In this document: positions 1 to 12,166 of the stretch, one piece after another
How positions within the stretch are numbered: position 1 is the stretch's first letter
How the letters are laid out: each line of letters begins with the position of its first letter
Assembly (NCBI RefSeq): GCF_008831285.2
Contig: NC_045138.2
Coordinates: 7,655,205 to 7,719,204 of the forward strand
Reading direction: 5' to 3'
Source: Nymphaea colorata
Taxonomy: Eukaryota > Streptophyta > Magnoliopsida > Nymphaeales > Nymphaeaceae
Length of the DNA stretch: 64,000 nucleotides
Notes under the pieces: generated by a model
Databases searched by the model: none
What the model saw: only the letters and a program-made list of their open reading frames with translations
Told to the model about the DNA's origin: nothing
Made by a program: the position numbers and the translations under genes

Positions 1-420
1 TGAACGCCTGATCTTTGAAATTATGCCTCATGGAAAAACGAATCCGGCACACAGTATAAATACGATCAGAGCCCTCTGTTGAATATTTGCTCGCCAGCAT
101 TTGGACTCATTGGGGATTATCTCGTTCCCTTGAACTGTTGCTAAGATTATCTCCACCGTATATAGGAGATTCCTTTATAAGAAGAAGACGATGACTGGAG
201 GCCATCCAGAGGACGAGAAACGCTTTATTTCCATTCTGGTTCGTTCTCCCTTCACATATGTCGATGAGAAATCGTCTTAGTCATTGATCTTTTACAGAAC
301 AATAACTAAAAAAAAAAACATTGAGTAAAAGGTGGTGGGACAATTTTTCCCACATTTTTTTCTTTATTATCTCCCAATCACTGATTTAGAAAAAATCTTA
401 GGCTGGGATTGTTCTGTCTT
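1..420. other. Left edge, no gene seen
   Basis: Mixed AT-rich sequence with no long reading frame and no family that I recognise. It could be the promoter or leader of a gene lying to the left, but nothing in it shows this. Confidence 0.4.
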
Positions 421-428
421 TCTCTCTT

Positions 429-500
<72 letters not shown>

Positions 501-523
501 TGAGAGTGTGTGTGTGTGTGTGT
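421..523. repeat. Compound microsatellite (CT)n-(TA)n-(TG)n-(GA)n-(TG)n
   Basis: Successive runs of CT, TA, TG, GA and again TG dinucleotides. The predicted peptide here is pure low-complexity and is not a gene. Confidence 0.95.
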
Positions 524-532
524 GTACATGTA

Positions 533-1745
533 GTTTGGCCTACTTGGGGCTGCACATGTGAATCGAGCCAACTTGAGCTCAACTCATTTATGAACAAGTC
601 GAACTCAAATTCAAACATATGCTAAAAATGTTAAACGAGTTGAGTTCGAGTTGTAAGAACTTGACTCGTTTAAACTTGCCTATGCCTGATTACATAATGA
701 ACACTAAAAATATAATGTGAGAATAGTTTCACGAGTAGTAACTAAATGAGTTGAATGAGTTAAACGAGTTAAAAGAACTGAGACAAACTTAACAAAAACA
801 AGTTAAACGATTCAAGCTCAAGCTCAAGCTCGAACACCATATTGTCAAGTCAAGCTCGAGCATGTTCTATGTAGCTCAACTTGATTTCAATCTGAGCTCG
901 AGCTCGAGCTCGAGTTTCAGCTCAACTCAAGAGAAGGCAAGTGGTCATGTACAAGAACTAGGTCACTCAAATCTATTGACTGACCTGAAAATATATAAGT
1001 TAGTGCATTTAGAGAAGATGTGGGTTTCACATCATCACCATTATAATAGATAACATTTTCCTCAACAAAGCTCTCCTCAGTTGATTTTTTACATAGTCGG
1101 TTTCACTTTATTCTTGACTTGGGCTCTTTGAAAGCATCAACAAGGTGTGTCTACTTAGGGCTGCACAATGGGTCGAGCCTTCTTGATCTCCACTCATTTA
1201 TAAATGAATCATGCTCGAGTTCAAATATATACTCGAAATGTTAAACGAGTAAAGTTCGAGTTATAAGAACTCGACTACTTTAAACTCATCTCAGCTCAAC
1301 TACATAATGAATGCTGAAATATAATGTAAGAATAGTTAAACTAGTAACAACTAACTGAGTTAAATGAGTTGAACAAGTTAAGAAAAAGACAAGATTAATA
1401 GGAACAAGTTAAATGAGTTGAGCTCAAATTCAATGCCATATTGTTGAGCATTGACGGGCTCGAGCTCAAGTTTTCTGAGTCAAGTTGAGCTCGAACTGCC
1501 CCAGCTGGAACTTGACTCAAGAAGGAGAAGATAAGTAGTCATGTAGAAGAACTAGGTCACTCAAAACTTATTTACTAATCCAAAAATGTATAATATATTG
1601 CATTTTAGAGGAGTTGTGAGAGTCAAATCATCACCATTATAGTGGATGACATTTTCCTCATCAAACCTCTCTTTAGTTGACTCTTACCATAGTTGGCTTG
1701 ACTTTGTTCTAAACTTGAGGTGGTTTGAAAGCATCTAGTAGGTGA
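533..1745. repeat. Two-copy tandem duplication (~610 bp unit) rich in GAGCTCGA
   Basis: Two diverged copies lie head to tail. Copy one starts near 538 and copy two near 1153, each opening with GGGCTGCACA followed by an interval of GAGTTCGAG/GAGCTCGAG motifs. Both then continue into the same unrelated 3' part: compare 942-985 with 1537-1580 (AAGAACTAGGTCACTCAAA in both) and the CATCATCACCATTATA stretch in both. The GAGCTCGA-rich half resembles short inverted-repeat elements seen elsewhere in this window (17.6-18.07 kb). Because the shared 3' part is also duplicated, this looks like duplication of a locus that already held the element, rather than two independent insertions. No protein is encoded. 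Confidence 0.75.
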
Positions 1746-3589
1746 GCCTATTTAATATGGATAGGACAATTAAAACCTAAACTAATGACCATTTTCTCAG
1801 CATTCAAAGTAATGAATAGATTGATCCACTTGATAGGTTTTAAATCTAGTATTATAGGCCTGACCTAATTGTCCACTTTTGGCTGGAAAAGTTGGGGCAT
1901 ATTGGGGTAGACGAGGCTTTGTGGTCCTATGTCCACTAGTTTGGGACATATTAAGGTAGAAAAGGCTTTGTGGTCCTATCTCCACTAGTTGGAGAAGTAG
2001 ACCTAGAATATTTAGACATCTTCCCATGTGTACTTAGTATTCCTATTTTCTTTTCAAGGTTTCCTTTATATTCATTACTTAACTATTAGCTTGATCTAAA
2101 GTGTCTTATATAGTCGAGTTAAACTCATTAGAAAGTGCAAGATGTGAACCCAAAATATACCTTGTATCTTCTTCTCATGCTCTCTACAATCTGCACTTTC
2201 AACGATAGCATTCTTTGGTATATTCAGTGGAAGACCTCAAACCTTGCTGAAGATGGAGATACTCTATCAAATTCTCAATTTAGAGCCATTCATTATATTA
2301 TTTCATGTAGAAGATGTCAATCAATCTAGAGATAATGGCCCAACAGAGCATGCACCGATCCCCAAACCCTCACTTTTAGCCAATTGGAGAAAAGCTTAAG
2401 AAGAATGGGTGTCACCAAAGTAATAGAATCAACATTTTTTGTCCCCTTTAATTATGACCAAGTCCACTCTTTGTACTCTATAACACAATGCAAAACAAAA
2501 GATTTAGAACCATATGATAAATCTTGAGTTAGCTAATTGAATGAAAGTAATCTTTCTTTAAGTGTTCCAATGCAAAACAAAAGATTTAGAACCATATGAT
2601 AAATCTTGAGTTAGCTAATTGAATGAAAGTAATCTTTCTTTAAGTGTGGAACACATAAACACTTGGAAATAGGTACTTGTGAACCATTAGAAATAAGAGA
2701 ACTGCAACTGATAAGAGACACATAGAGAGGTCCTCATTGTAGATCATAACCTCATTGCTCAAATTATCATCTTGTAAACTTCTATGATGAGTATTAATAC
2801 TGGCCATAAATCTATTTCACACAGTGTTGCTGATTTCCTTCATTTATTTAAAAGTAATTAAAGAAGAAAAGAGTCCCTATGTACGAATCTGGTATGTAAC
2901 ATTGAGTTCGATCCATCCCAATTTTTTTAGTTCGGATCTACCTATCAAAGATATGACATCAATGCTTATGGAAACATGCTTCAAGGTGAGGGCACTAAAA
3001 CACATGCGGATTTATGCAGCAAAAATGATAGGAAACAACAATTCGTAATGGCTTCAAATGGTAGCACCATATTTAGATAGGTCTATTCACAATCACACAA
3101 TCCTTTCATATCAAGTTCTTACAACTTTGCTAAGGCCAAAAAAGGATGCAAAAATTTGTTCTTCAATTTGTCTACAAAACATTGGTACTACTTTTGTTAC
3201 AATTCAAGCTTGAACTCTTCATTTTAGGATGATATTCTAGTTTTCTGCATGAACAAACACAAATTAATGACAAGTATCCCCACAACATCCTTACAACATT
3301 CTATGTCCAACTACTACATATGTGTTTAGATTTTAGGAAAATAAGGCACTGAACAAACCCAAGATTAGTAGACCTGCCTTAAATAGCTCATTGTTCACTT
3401 AGTTTGTTTTTAAGAGCTCATGTAATGCAACACCAAAGAAAAGAAGTCCAACAAACCTATGTTCATACCAGAAAACTCAAACTATTGTTAATGTGATGGG
3501 AGGGGCCCAAACCAGGGTAACAATTTTATTTATTTGATTCTCAAAGAGAATAGGACATAGAAATTACTTGAAGCACTGATTCTAACTCC
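1746..3589. other. Non-coding stretch, no gene recognised
   Basis: AT-rich DNA with only short frames (up to 76 codons) lacking any domain. The one structure that stands out is the perfect tandem duplication listed separately at 2486-2649. Confidence 0.5.
2486..2649. repeat. Perfect tandem duplication, 82-bp unit x 2
   Basis: The unit starting CAATGCAAAACAAAAG at 2486 is repeated without visible change from 2568. Identity across the unit implies a recent duplication, or an assembly artefact. Confidence 0.9.
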
Positions 3590-4150
3590 TGAAGAAGAAA
3601 GGCATTTGATGACACTACTACATTGCATGAACAGGTTTTTCATAGATTTGACACACAATCCAATTTGCCACTTGCTTGAAGTTTTCGGTTTTATTATTGC
3701 TTGACCATCTCTTGCCTTTGCCCTGATAATCAGATCTTTTTTCCCTTTACTGTAGTACTTGTGCTGACATGAATCTTTCTGGTTTTACACGATATTTTTA
3801 TGTAGGTAAGGGGACGATCATCACTTTTCTCATTTGCATGCTCAGTACAGGACTCTTGGATCAAGAATAATCCATAAATTTCATTAAGAGAAACAAGCTC
3901 AACTCTAGTGTTAATGGCAGTTTTATAAGGAATATAATCATTTGGGAGACCATGTATGATATGCATCACTAGATAATCAACATCTATTGGTTTTCAGCAA
4001 TCACAACTTTGTAGAATAAAAGTTTGTCATGCTTAAAGTAATTTGTCATGCTTAAAGTAATCACTCATTTATGATCCACCTTTTTCAAATCCTGCAATTG
4101 TTTTCATCGAGCGGGTCTGAATGATGATCACCACAATAATTTGACTAGTT
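3590..4150 (-). mobile_element. Decayed Copia gag fragment
   Basis: On the minus strand, 3969-3730 encodes a peptide with the Copia gag (UBN2-type) pattern HIIHGLPNDY...TAINTRVEL..L.E. This is the segment that normally precedes the zinc knuckle. Upstream, around 4110-4060, LQDLKKVDHK matches the preceding gag helix. Downstream, around 3680-3640, a degraded knuckle (CQIYEKPVHA, second Cys lost) is visible. Stops interrupt the frame, and no protease, integrase or LTR was seen next to it. Known of the family: gag packages retrotransposon RNA. Inferred: a dead fragment. Confidence 0.6.
4031..4068. repeat. Short tandem duplication, 19-bp unit x 2
   Basis: TTTGTCATGCTTAAAGTAA occurs twice in direct succession inside the Copia gag remnant. 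Confidence 0.8.
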
Positions 4151-4504
4151 GCATCAACAAATAAATTATGTGAGTACAAGTTAAGAAATTGAGATTCCTA
4201 GAATTGTCACATGTGAGTTTAATCAACAAAAAGTACTATAGACTAGACTTTGAATTAGGACGTAGAGAAGGGTTGAAAGAATAGTAGCTAATTCAGCTAA
4301 AGGAGTTTGAGTTCCTAGGTTGGCCATGACTGAAGCAGAAGACAATCAAACCAATCACCACAATAGAGGAGGAAGATCAGAAACACATATTAATAAATGG
4401 ATGAATACTATGGGTAAAACATTCAGCAAAACAAATAGCAACTGAGCAAGAGAATCTCTCAAACCATATATGGTACGTCTAGGGTGACACTTCAAAACCA
4501 GGTT

Positions 4505-4745
4505 TTTGGTGTGTTTGGATGCCATCAAAACTGTGTTTTAAGAAAACCCAATATTCACAAAACCTGGTTTTATGGAAGAGAGTAAAAAACCTAGTCCTCT
4601 TTAGGTTATTCAAATACCAGGTTTTGGATGTGTCATCCAAAAAAAAAAAAAAAAAAGTTTCTAAAACTCATTAAAAAACTTGGTTTTCATAAAACCTAGT
4701 TTACAAAATTGAGTTGGAGGTAGATGTCATCCACACACCCACTTT
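4505..4745. mobile_element. MITE-like short inverted-repeat element
   Basis: The left end reads GGTGTGTTTGGATGCCATC and the right end, read in reverse complement, GGGTGTGTGGATGACATC. The interior is rich in AAACCTGGTTTT-type motifs and has no coding capacity. I could not fix a target duplication. Related AACCTAGGTTTT motifs recur at 32.08-32.30 kb, suggesting a family. Confidence 0.5.
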
Positions 4746-4794
4746 GTAAGGCATTGAAACATCTCTCTCTCTCATTGCATCAGAGAGTTGCATG

Positions 4795-4797
<3 letters not shown>

Positions 4798-4842
<45 letters not shown>
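4798..4842. repeat. (CT)n microsatellite
   Basis: Uninterrupted CT run of about 45 bp. Confidence 0.95.
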
Positions 4843-4846
<4 letters not shown>

Positions 4847-5117
4847 AAGCCCAGGGGAATAGTGCATGCCTAGAGGAATAATTGAATCACTTATTGTTTG
4901 CAAGCCTGCCAGACTGACTACCTGACCAGCTACACTTTTATCACTCAAGACAAGTGAGAGGAAAAAAAGTGAAACAAATAGAGTAGAAGAGGAAAGAATG
5001 GGGACAACAACTTCAGACTGATCCCAAGTTAGGATGAGATGAATCCAGCCACATGTATATATATTTGCACAATTTTTCCTTAGTTGCACTGCACATAAAA
5101 ACAAAATATTTAACTTG

Positions 5118-7413
5118 CACTACAAAAAAAAAAAACTTTATTGATGGGCAGAAAGTGTCAGTATAGGATAACAAGTCGTCAGTATAAGTATCACAGTCAC
5201 ACACACAACCAAACTATGAGAAGTTGGAAAAAGTGTATTGATAAGTTTCTTTCTACAAAAATTTGGTGTCAGGGGGAAAAGGAGAAACTATTTCTTTATT
5301 TTCTACTACTTTGTTGGCAGCCAAAGATCCTAATTTTTTTTCTTTTTTGGTGTTGATGTAGCTCAACCAACTACTGCTACAGTTACTTCATTTATCTGAA
5401 AAAGAAAGAAAAGAATATAACCTTATGAGACTATATACAAAAAATTGTTTTTGTTGCCACTCCTTCCCACCCCTTTTTGTAATTGGGACAAAAGTAGAAA
5501 CGATCTCACAAGTCTTAAGGTATAACTGCAATTGATAACTGCATTTCACTTTAAATTAAGGTCACTGAGCTACTACTTATTAATATACATTTCTGATATC
5601 TCCTTATTAATGTTATTCAAATCTTTCCCTTGACATTGTTATTCTCCACCATTTGCTAAAATCCTGAGTGATGATATCTCGATCTGAAATTTCTTGTATA
5701 TTTACAAATCCTATTACACATTTAGGAAAATTTAAAATTGCATGTGTTATGTACCTACAGTACAACACTAGAAAGACATTAATTGCAGTTTATAAGCATG
5801 ACAACCTATCATGGAAACAAGTTATGCATATTCTTTCCAGTTATATGCAGTTTTCACAGAATTTGAAATTCCCATAGCTTGGCAGCTAGATATTGGCTTA
5901 CCAATGGGGGCATCAAAACCAGAATGGTGGCTTTTCCTTGTTAGCAAGTGAAAAAAAATGGGAAAAGAAAGCGAGGGTTGGCATTTGATCTGGCGGGATA
6001 TTCAACTTGATCTAGGTTAATCACATCTTGATGGAATGAGGTAGTCAGTGGACATCAAGTTACTCTATTTAAAATTTTGTTGATTCTCAAACAACAGCGT
6101 AAACTCAATATTCTCATCACTAGACTTGGCTCTCGACGCATACATGGTTCTTCAGTTTGGACTTGCTCTACCATTTGATCACAGTGTGAAGGCATAGGCT
6201 ACACATTCAGTCTTGGGAAAGAACAGGAGATCCAGTTTTCTGATTGATTTTTATCTGATGTGGAACTTCACCATGTCTAGATTGGAGTTTGATACTAATG
6301 AGGTATTCACTCCACACCCTCCGAAAGAGTGCTAATAATTAAAGATTGGGTTTGTAGTTTGGAGCATTTCAATTGATTCAAAGTTCACGCAATACAACTG
6401 TAAGATTCTGAAAAGACCAGGGTAAACTTTAAAGCTGGGTCGGGGAGGTAGAGATTGAGTAATTTTCACAACTGTGGTGCTTTTAATTACCTGTACGAGA
6501 ACACGAAAGCCTAGACCTACTTCATGCGAGGCCAGAAGGAAAGCTGCACAAGGAGGAGAAGCACTACCAAGAAGCGAGCAGGAGCACATACATAAGGTGA
6601 AGAAAACCAGAAAAATTAGGCTTCGGAACACTCACTAATAAAGGGAGTACTGGAACTGAGGATTCCAACAATCAAAGCAAGAACCGAAGCAAAAAAACTA
6701 TGGACCTATCAAGCTTGATGTTGAGAAAATCAGAAAAGGGGAAAGGGGATCTATTGACAGCAAGTGACCAGAAGTAATGCTGATGGGCATGTCTGTCGCT
6801 GGTGGACAGCTTGGTCGTCCGTGGGCTGGTCTGTTGCCAGTGGGTAGCTGTGTCGTCGGCAGTACCGGTGGTGAATGAGAAATGCAGAAAAGGAAGAAGA
6901 ACAAGCATAAAGGGGATTCCGCGAGAGGAAAATAAGGGTTAACATTTACTGATAGGACGACAAACTGATGGTATATCTTTGCTTAAGACTAACGAGAGTA
7001 TAGGCCGTTGATACTTGGTGCGTAACACTAATGGTGGCGACAGGTCATCGATACATTGTTAGGTAACACTGACGGTTTGTGCAGATTGTCATTATTGGTT
7101 AGATGAATACTGACAACTGTACAAGAACGTCAATAATAATGACATCAATACTCGATCAATACTGAGGAAGATAACGAACCGTCAGTATAATTTTTTAGAA
7201 TACTGACAGTCATTCGACAACTCATCAGTAACAAGCTGCAACAATACTGACAGATATCTCCTCTCATCAGTAAAAGCAGAATATTTATGACGAGATTTCT
7301 TCTGTCCATGAAAAGCCTGATTTATTGACAATTTTCATCATCCGTCGACAGAATTTCCTCATCACTACCGGTTGCTTTTCTTACCATCAGTAATATGTCA
7401 CTTTTTTGTAGTG
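5118..7413. mobile_element. Non-autonomous CACTA (EnSpm-type) transposon
   Basis: The left end is CACTACAAAAAA (5118) and the right end reads TTTTTTGTAGTG (ending 7413), matching the CACTA superfamily terminus. Flanking trinucleotides are TTG and TTC, so the usual 3-bp target duplication would be one base off. Subterminal repeats built on GTCAGTAT / ATACTGAC are clustered in both ends: two copies near 5157-5190, and many between about 6950 and 7380. In this superfamily such repeats bind TnpA-like protein. The interior shows no TnpD-type transposase; the reading frames inside (up to 99 codons) have no recognisable domain. It would depend on a transposase encoded elsewhere. Confidence 0.65.
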
Positions 7414-7799
7414 TTCCTCAAGTCTTTTCAATCTAATCATCATGATTTTGTAGTTCAAAACTTGGATTGTGTTTTGATGTCTAAATTGGATTTTACATGG
7501 TCCATTGAGTTTCTTTGCTTTTAATTACATAAACATATGATTGTACATATTGTGAGAATTTTGAGAAATAGCCTAGCTTAGAATTGGTTCTTCCATTTAA
7601 GTTGCACAAAATTTATGCAATTATGTGGCATATATTAATTTGTTCTTTGCTGTAATCTACAGGGATAAAGTCTACGTTGTTGAGTAGATGGACTATAACT
7701 TGAGCTAATTGTGGATCATTCACTAAGTTTCTATAGGATTACCATCTACTTTCGTTACTAAACCAAACATAACTTCTACTGCAAACTGCTAATTTGCAA

Positions 7800-7979
7800 T
7801 CTAAGTTTTTGCTGTTGTAGGTAATTAATAACAAAAAATATTTATTACTAATAATTAATCATTAGTAACAAATAACATTTTTGTTACTAATCGATTTAGC
7901 GTTAGAGCTTGTAACACATATTTTAAGAATATTTAGCAATGAAAACAATGTGTTACTAAAAATCTCCCTTGTTGTAGTG
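7800..7979. mobile_element. Second, degenerate CACTA-like terminus
   Basis: The segment ends GTTGTAGTG at 7979 and carries subterminal repeats of a different motif (TTACTAA / TTAGTAAC) at 7840-7965. No matching left end was found, so this is probably a solo fragment of another CACTA family. Confidence 0.4.
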
Positions 7980-8923
7980 CCAATTTGCCATATTCTTGAA
8001 ATATAATAGGTTGTTCCTCAAAAATCTTTATTTTGGTTTTTGGAGTGCTTAAAAAAAATATATATTTTCTTTGAAATGAGATAGAAAAGGACTCGCCCGT
8101 CAGTACGAGGATTGACCGTTCCCGGTGCATTTACCAAGGGTAACCAATTAAAGGGCTATGTTTATTCTTGATGCATTCCATTTTTACTTAAACATCTTTT
8201 CATTCTAAATGCAGTGTGGTATTTGAAAAAATATTGAAGATTTGATCTTTAAAATTTTTGAGAAAGTTTTGAATAATCTCAGTGTAAAACATTTTTATTA
8301 GGGCAACTTTGAATTGAAAAATCTTTACAAATATCATTTAGAAATCTTTGAAGATAACTTTTTGAAGCTAATTTAATGTTCTCTTAAGAATTTAAGTAGA
8401 CTTAAAATTTTACTTTAATTCGGTTACTACTTAGCTAGAGCTCTATCTCATCTTACTTAAGTTCTTTTATAAATGTGTTTGTGATCATTCGTGATTTTAA
8501 GTGAATATGGAGGTATGAATACATTGACCCTACATGATTAGAAGCAAATCACTCACTCTTACCATGACATTCATCTAAAAGCATTTTTACCATCACATAC
8601 ATCGCAGTTTTCTATTTTTATTTATATAATTGTCATAATTATTTGTATGAAAAGAGAAAAAAAATTAAATAGAATGAAATTGTAGACCGTCAAAACATGA
8701 TTCCACTATTGGGTCATTATTTGAGTTTGGGTTTTGGTGAAGTAGGCAAATGAAAAGTTAAGAAAAGTTAAAACCTTAGTTCTTGGAAGAAAAATATTCA
8801 AAAAAATGAAAAGGAGAAAAGATTTTAATATGAGAGGAATTGGGAGAAGAGAAAGAGGAAGAAATTTTGAAAATCACAAAATAAAAAATTTATAAAAAGG
8901 GGAGAGATACTTATTCTTTTATG

Positions 8924-8955
<32 letters not shown>

Positions 8956-10100
8956 TATGCATAAGCATATGAAAACTCATGAAAAGAAAGTATTAACTCT
9001 AATGGGGAGTGAGAAGAAGATTTTAGAAAGAGAGAGAGAGAGAGAACAAGTGGAACATACATATATATTCATTTATATTTGTATGTATACAACAACTTGC
9101 TAAATAATAAAGAGAATGACAAAAAGAGATAGTCATGTACATGTATACATATATATATATATAGGCTGGAAAGGAACTTGGACTCATGCAAGAGCCTAAA
9201 CTAAGTTTCTAAGGCATCATCAGAGAGAGTTATTGCTTTTGAAAATCTTTTGGAAAAACATTATTCCAAATATTTTTTATATGTAAACATAAAATCATAA
9301 TTATTTCATTTATTTCAAGAAAATCTAATTTCTCCCACAATTGGGTATGAAAGAAAATCAAATACATAGGAAATGGAGAGTAATGTGATAAAACACTCAT
9401 TGGGATTCCTAATCATGATTAAGAGATAAACTAAACCTGAAAATATCATGAAGATGTATTTTCACATGTACATATTTGTGAACATATTTGTGAAGGGCTT
9501 TCTTGAGTTGGACAAATCTCAACCTCAAAATCAACATAATAATGAAGAAATCTTAACCTCAAATACTCATTCTTACTGTTCATTTACCCACTAATTAAGA
9601 AAGATTAATCTATCATGCATGAATGTTATTTCGAACATTGAGAATGAATCAAGCAATATAACAAGCATATTTCATAAATAAATGAAGAAATGGGATTTAT
9701 TTCACCTTGTTCATATTCTCGGTGCACTCAAGAGTAGCTCTCGACTCCAGATAGGAAGTCTTTAAAGCTCTCTTGCACGGCCAATAGGAGGTAGCAAGAG
9801 GAAATGAAAATATAAAAAAAAAACGAGAAGAGGAATTTTTTAAATGAGTCTTCTTCTTTAGATGATCCTAGGGTTGCATTGGATGAAAAGAAAACTCTAA
9901 ATATTCAAGTGAGAAAGCAATAGAGATTCACAAGGATTAGCTCATGCCAAAAAGAAAAGATTGTGGGGTTATTTATGAGGAATTTTGAAGCCAAAATTAA
10001 AAATTTGATTTTTTTAATTTATCAATATTTTCAGGTGAATTTCAAGTATTTTTGAATTATTTAAATTTTTTAAATAGGTTTTGACCAAGTGAGATTGTCC
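7980..10100. other. AT-rich non-coding stretch
   Basis: No gene or recognisable transposon domain. It contains a (TA)n run at about 8925-8946, a (GA)n run near 9030-9046 and another (TA)n run near 9150-9163. Confidence 0.5.
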
Positions 10101-10129
10101 CTTAGATCTATAAATACTTCTTTGGGGTG

Positions 10130-10440
10130 TGGACATGGCTAATGCCCACCCAACAAGAGTAAAACCGCCCGTTGGGGGGCCAAGGGGCGGTTTTTTGCTA
10201 GAAAGAGGGCCTGCACAACTGCGCACTTGTCGCACATAGTTGCGCCATACGCGCGGTCAGAGCGCATCATCGCTCGCAAGTCGGGCGTCACTCGCGTCGT
10301 GAGACACGTGCCAGCACCCTAATGAGAGGGGGGGGCGAGATGGCTCCCTTATTGTCTCATTTGGACCAATAAGGGGCAGATTTCGCCTCCTTGGCTTCCA
10401 AGGGGTCGGTTCATAAAATAAAATAAAATAAAATAAAGTA
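10130..10440. other. Small GC/CpG-rich island, unrecognised, ending in (AAAAT)n
   Basis: About 300 bp clearly richer in G+C and CpG than the flanks, with repeated short CGC-containing words around 10220-10310. It ends in a short AAAAT repeat at about 10417-10440. Minus-strand frames of 73 and 64 codons have no recognisable domain. It may be part of an LTR or another repeat, but no partner copy is present in this window. Confidence 0.35.
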
Positions 10441-10449
10441 AAAAAGCAC

Positions 10450-11734
10450 AAAAAACCATATTTTTAAATGTGTATTTGAAAGGGGTAAAAACTGTTTTTG
10501 TTACAAATGGGGCAAACTGTTTTTGAGTGATTTTGGGCTCATGTTAAATCTGAATTGGGTTTGATAGTCACCGACACATTCTAGCATGTGATTTAAGCTC
10601 AAAAACACATCTTGGCGTGAGAACGAAACATAAAACAAATGGAGGGCCCATGCATGCGGGCCTGGCAATACCATCAAATTTTGTTGTTTTGATCTCAGCT
10701 TTGGATTTTGAGTTTGAAATTCTTGATTTGGATCTAGACTTGGATTTTGGATCTAATTTACTTCGAGCGTTGGATTTTGGATTTGAATCTTACGTCTAAA
10801 GTTGGATTTATTGTCTAAAAATTAAATTCAAATGAAATGACTGAGAATTTCGTTTGGGTGCAAATGAAATATGTATTTTTTAAAAAATTTGGAGTGATGA
10901 CAGTGCCTTAAAGTTGACGGAGGTTATGGGTATGAACCCCAAAGAGCATCCGTAGATAGTCTGATAGAGTTCTGTCTAATTGCAGCTTGTTGCTTAATCC
11001 AAAAATTGGCTTAAGTAGGGTCTACTCAATCAAACGACAACACTAAATAATTAATAAAAAAAGGGATATAATTTTCAATTTCAAGATCCAAATTTATATT
11101 AATGTAGCATTCACATTGCTAATTCATTAAATTAATTTTTAATTACAACCATAGTCACAAAGAACTCTTTTTTTTTTTTGAAAAAACACGCGTTAAAACA
11201 TGAAAAATAAGTTAGACAGAAAACAGCAAAACCGTGTTCTGGAAAAAATCGCCAAATTTAAAAAAACACGCCTTTTCTCATTTTTCTAGTGCTTTTTTCA
11301 TTTTAGAGGCTTTTTCACGTTTTTAATGTTAGACTGCTGGTTTCTACTTTCTAATTTTTATTTATTGCTTATCTACTTATTTTCTTATGTTGCCTTATTA
11401 GTTTCTCACTTATGTTATTTGATTCTAATTTTTAGGATTTTTTTAAATGTTTAGAAATTTACCGTATAATTTTTTATTTTCTTATTTTCTTTTTCAAGCT
11501 CACTATATTATACCGGTGAAAAGACCTTTCCTTAGAACATGAAAACTACATTTGTGACTATATTGAAAACTATATTTGTGACTATAATTACAACCAAACC
11601 TTATCAACCTCATCATTGATTTATTGTAGCACCTATTCAAGCAAACATACAAAACCAGCAGCAGAAAATACTGCAAGTAAACATACACACTTGGGTTAAA
11701 ACTAGCCAGTACTGAATTCTCTCTCTCTCTTTTT
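10450..11734. other. AT-rich non-coding stretch
   Basis: No gene recognised. A degenerate TTGGAT-type minisatellite lies at about 10698-10805; its apparent peptide of Leu/Asp/Phe repeats is an artefact of it. Confidence 0.45.
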
Positions 11735-12166
11735 CTAATCAAACGCGGCCTCAAAAGACCGCAGGATGTTCGTCCCGTTCTTATACAGGTCAAAAGTAAC
11801 AACGCCCTCGTAAACCTTGTAAAAATTGGTGGCGTTTTTGGCCTCCATCAAAAACTGGCGACTCGTATTTCCGAGTATCACAGAGACCCATTCCTGCCCC
11901 TGCAGCACACTCTCAAACACCAAACCGGCGACGTTGGACTCGAGGACAGCAAACTTGGCCTCGTCGATGAACACAAGGGACGTCCTCGCATCAAGGACAT
12001 CCTGCCGGAACCCTGGAAGAGGCGGCACGTAGGAAGAAGCTGTGGCGGAGCATGAGATGGTCGCAAGGAAGAGGAGGACCAGGAAAGAAGCTGGGTGCAG
12101 CAAATTAAAGAATTTTGAAAAGCAAAAACCGTACACATTAGACAAGAAAACAGCCTTTTCGGTCAT
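11735..12166 (-). CDS. Hypothetical small secreted/membrane-anchored protein (143 aa)
   Basis: I do not recognise this family. A single uninterrupted frame from ATG at 12166 to the stop at 11735. The N-terminus has a hydrophobic stretch at about residues 26-40 (FLVLLFLATIS) followed by a small, Ser/Ala-rich segment, as in a signal peptide or signal anchor. The remaining ~95 residues are mixed alpha/beta-like and carry three potential N-glycosylation sequons (NTS, NAT, NGT), consistent with a secreted protein. The ORF is noticeably richer in G+C than its flanks, which supports coding. It lies alone between repeats; no exon partners, TATA box or poly(A) signal were established. It could be a real small gene, one exon of a larger gene, or a captured gene fragment. 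Confidence 0.45.
   Translation of the reverse strand: MTEKAVFLSNVYGFCFSKFFNLLHPASFLVLLFLATISCSATASSYVPPLPGFRQDVLDARTSLVFIDEAKFAVLESNVAGLVFESVLQGQEWVSVILGNTSRQFLMEAKNATNFYKVYEGVVTFDLYKNGTNILRSFEAAFD

Noticed and set aside
332-625. 97-codon frame over microsatellites
   Set aside because: Tyr/Ile, Cys/Val and Glu/Arg alternation comes directly from TA, TG and GA dinucleotide runs.
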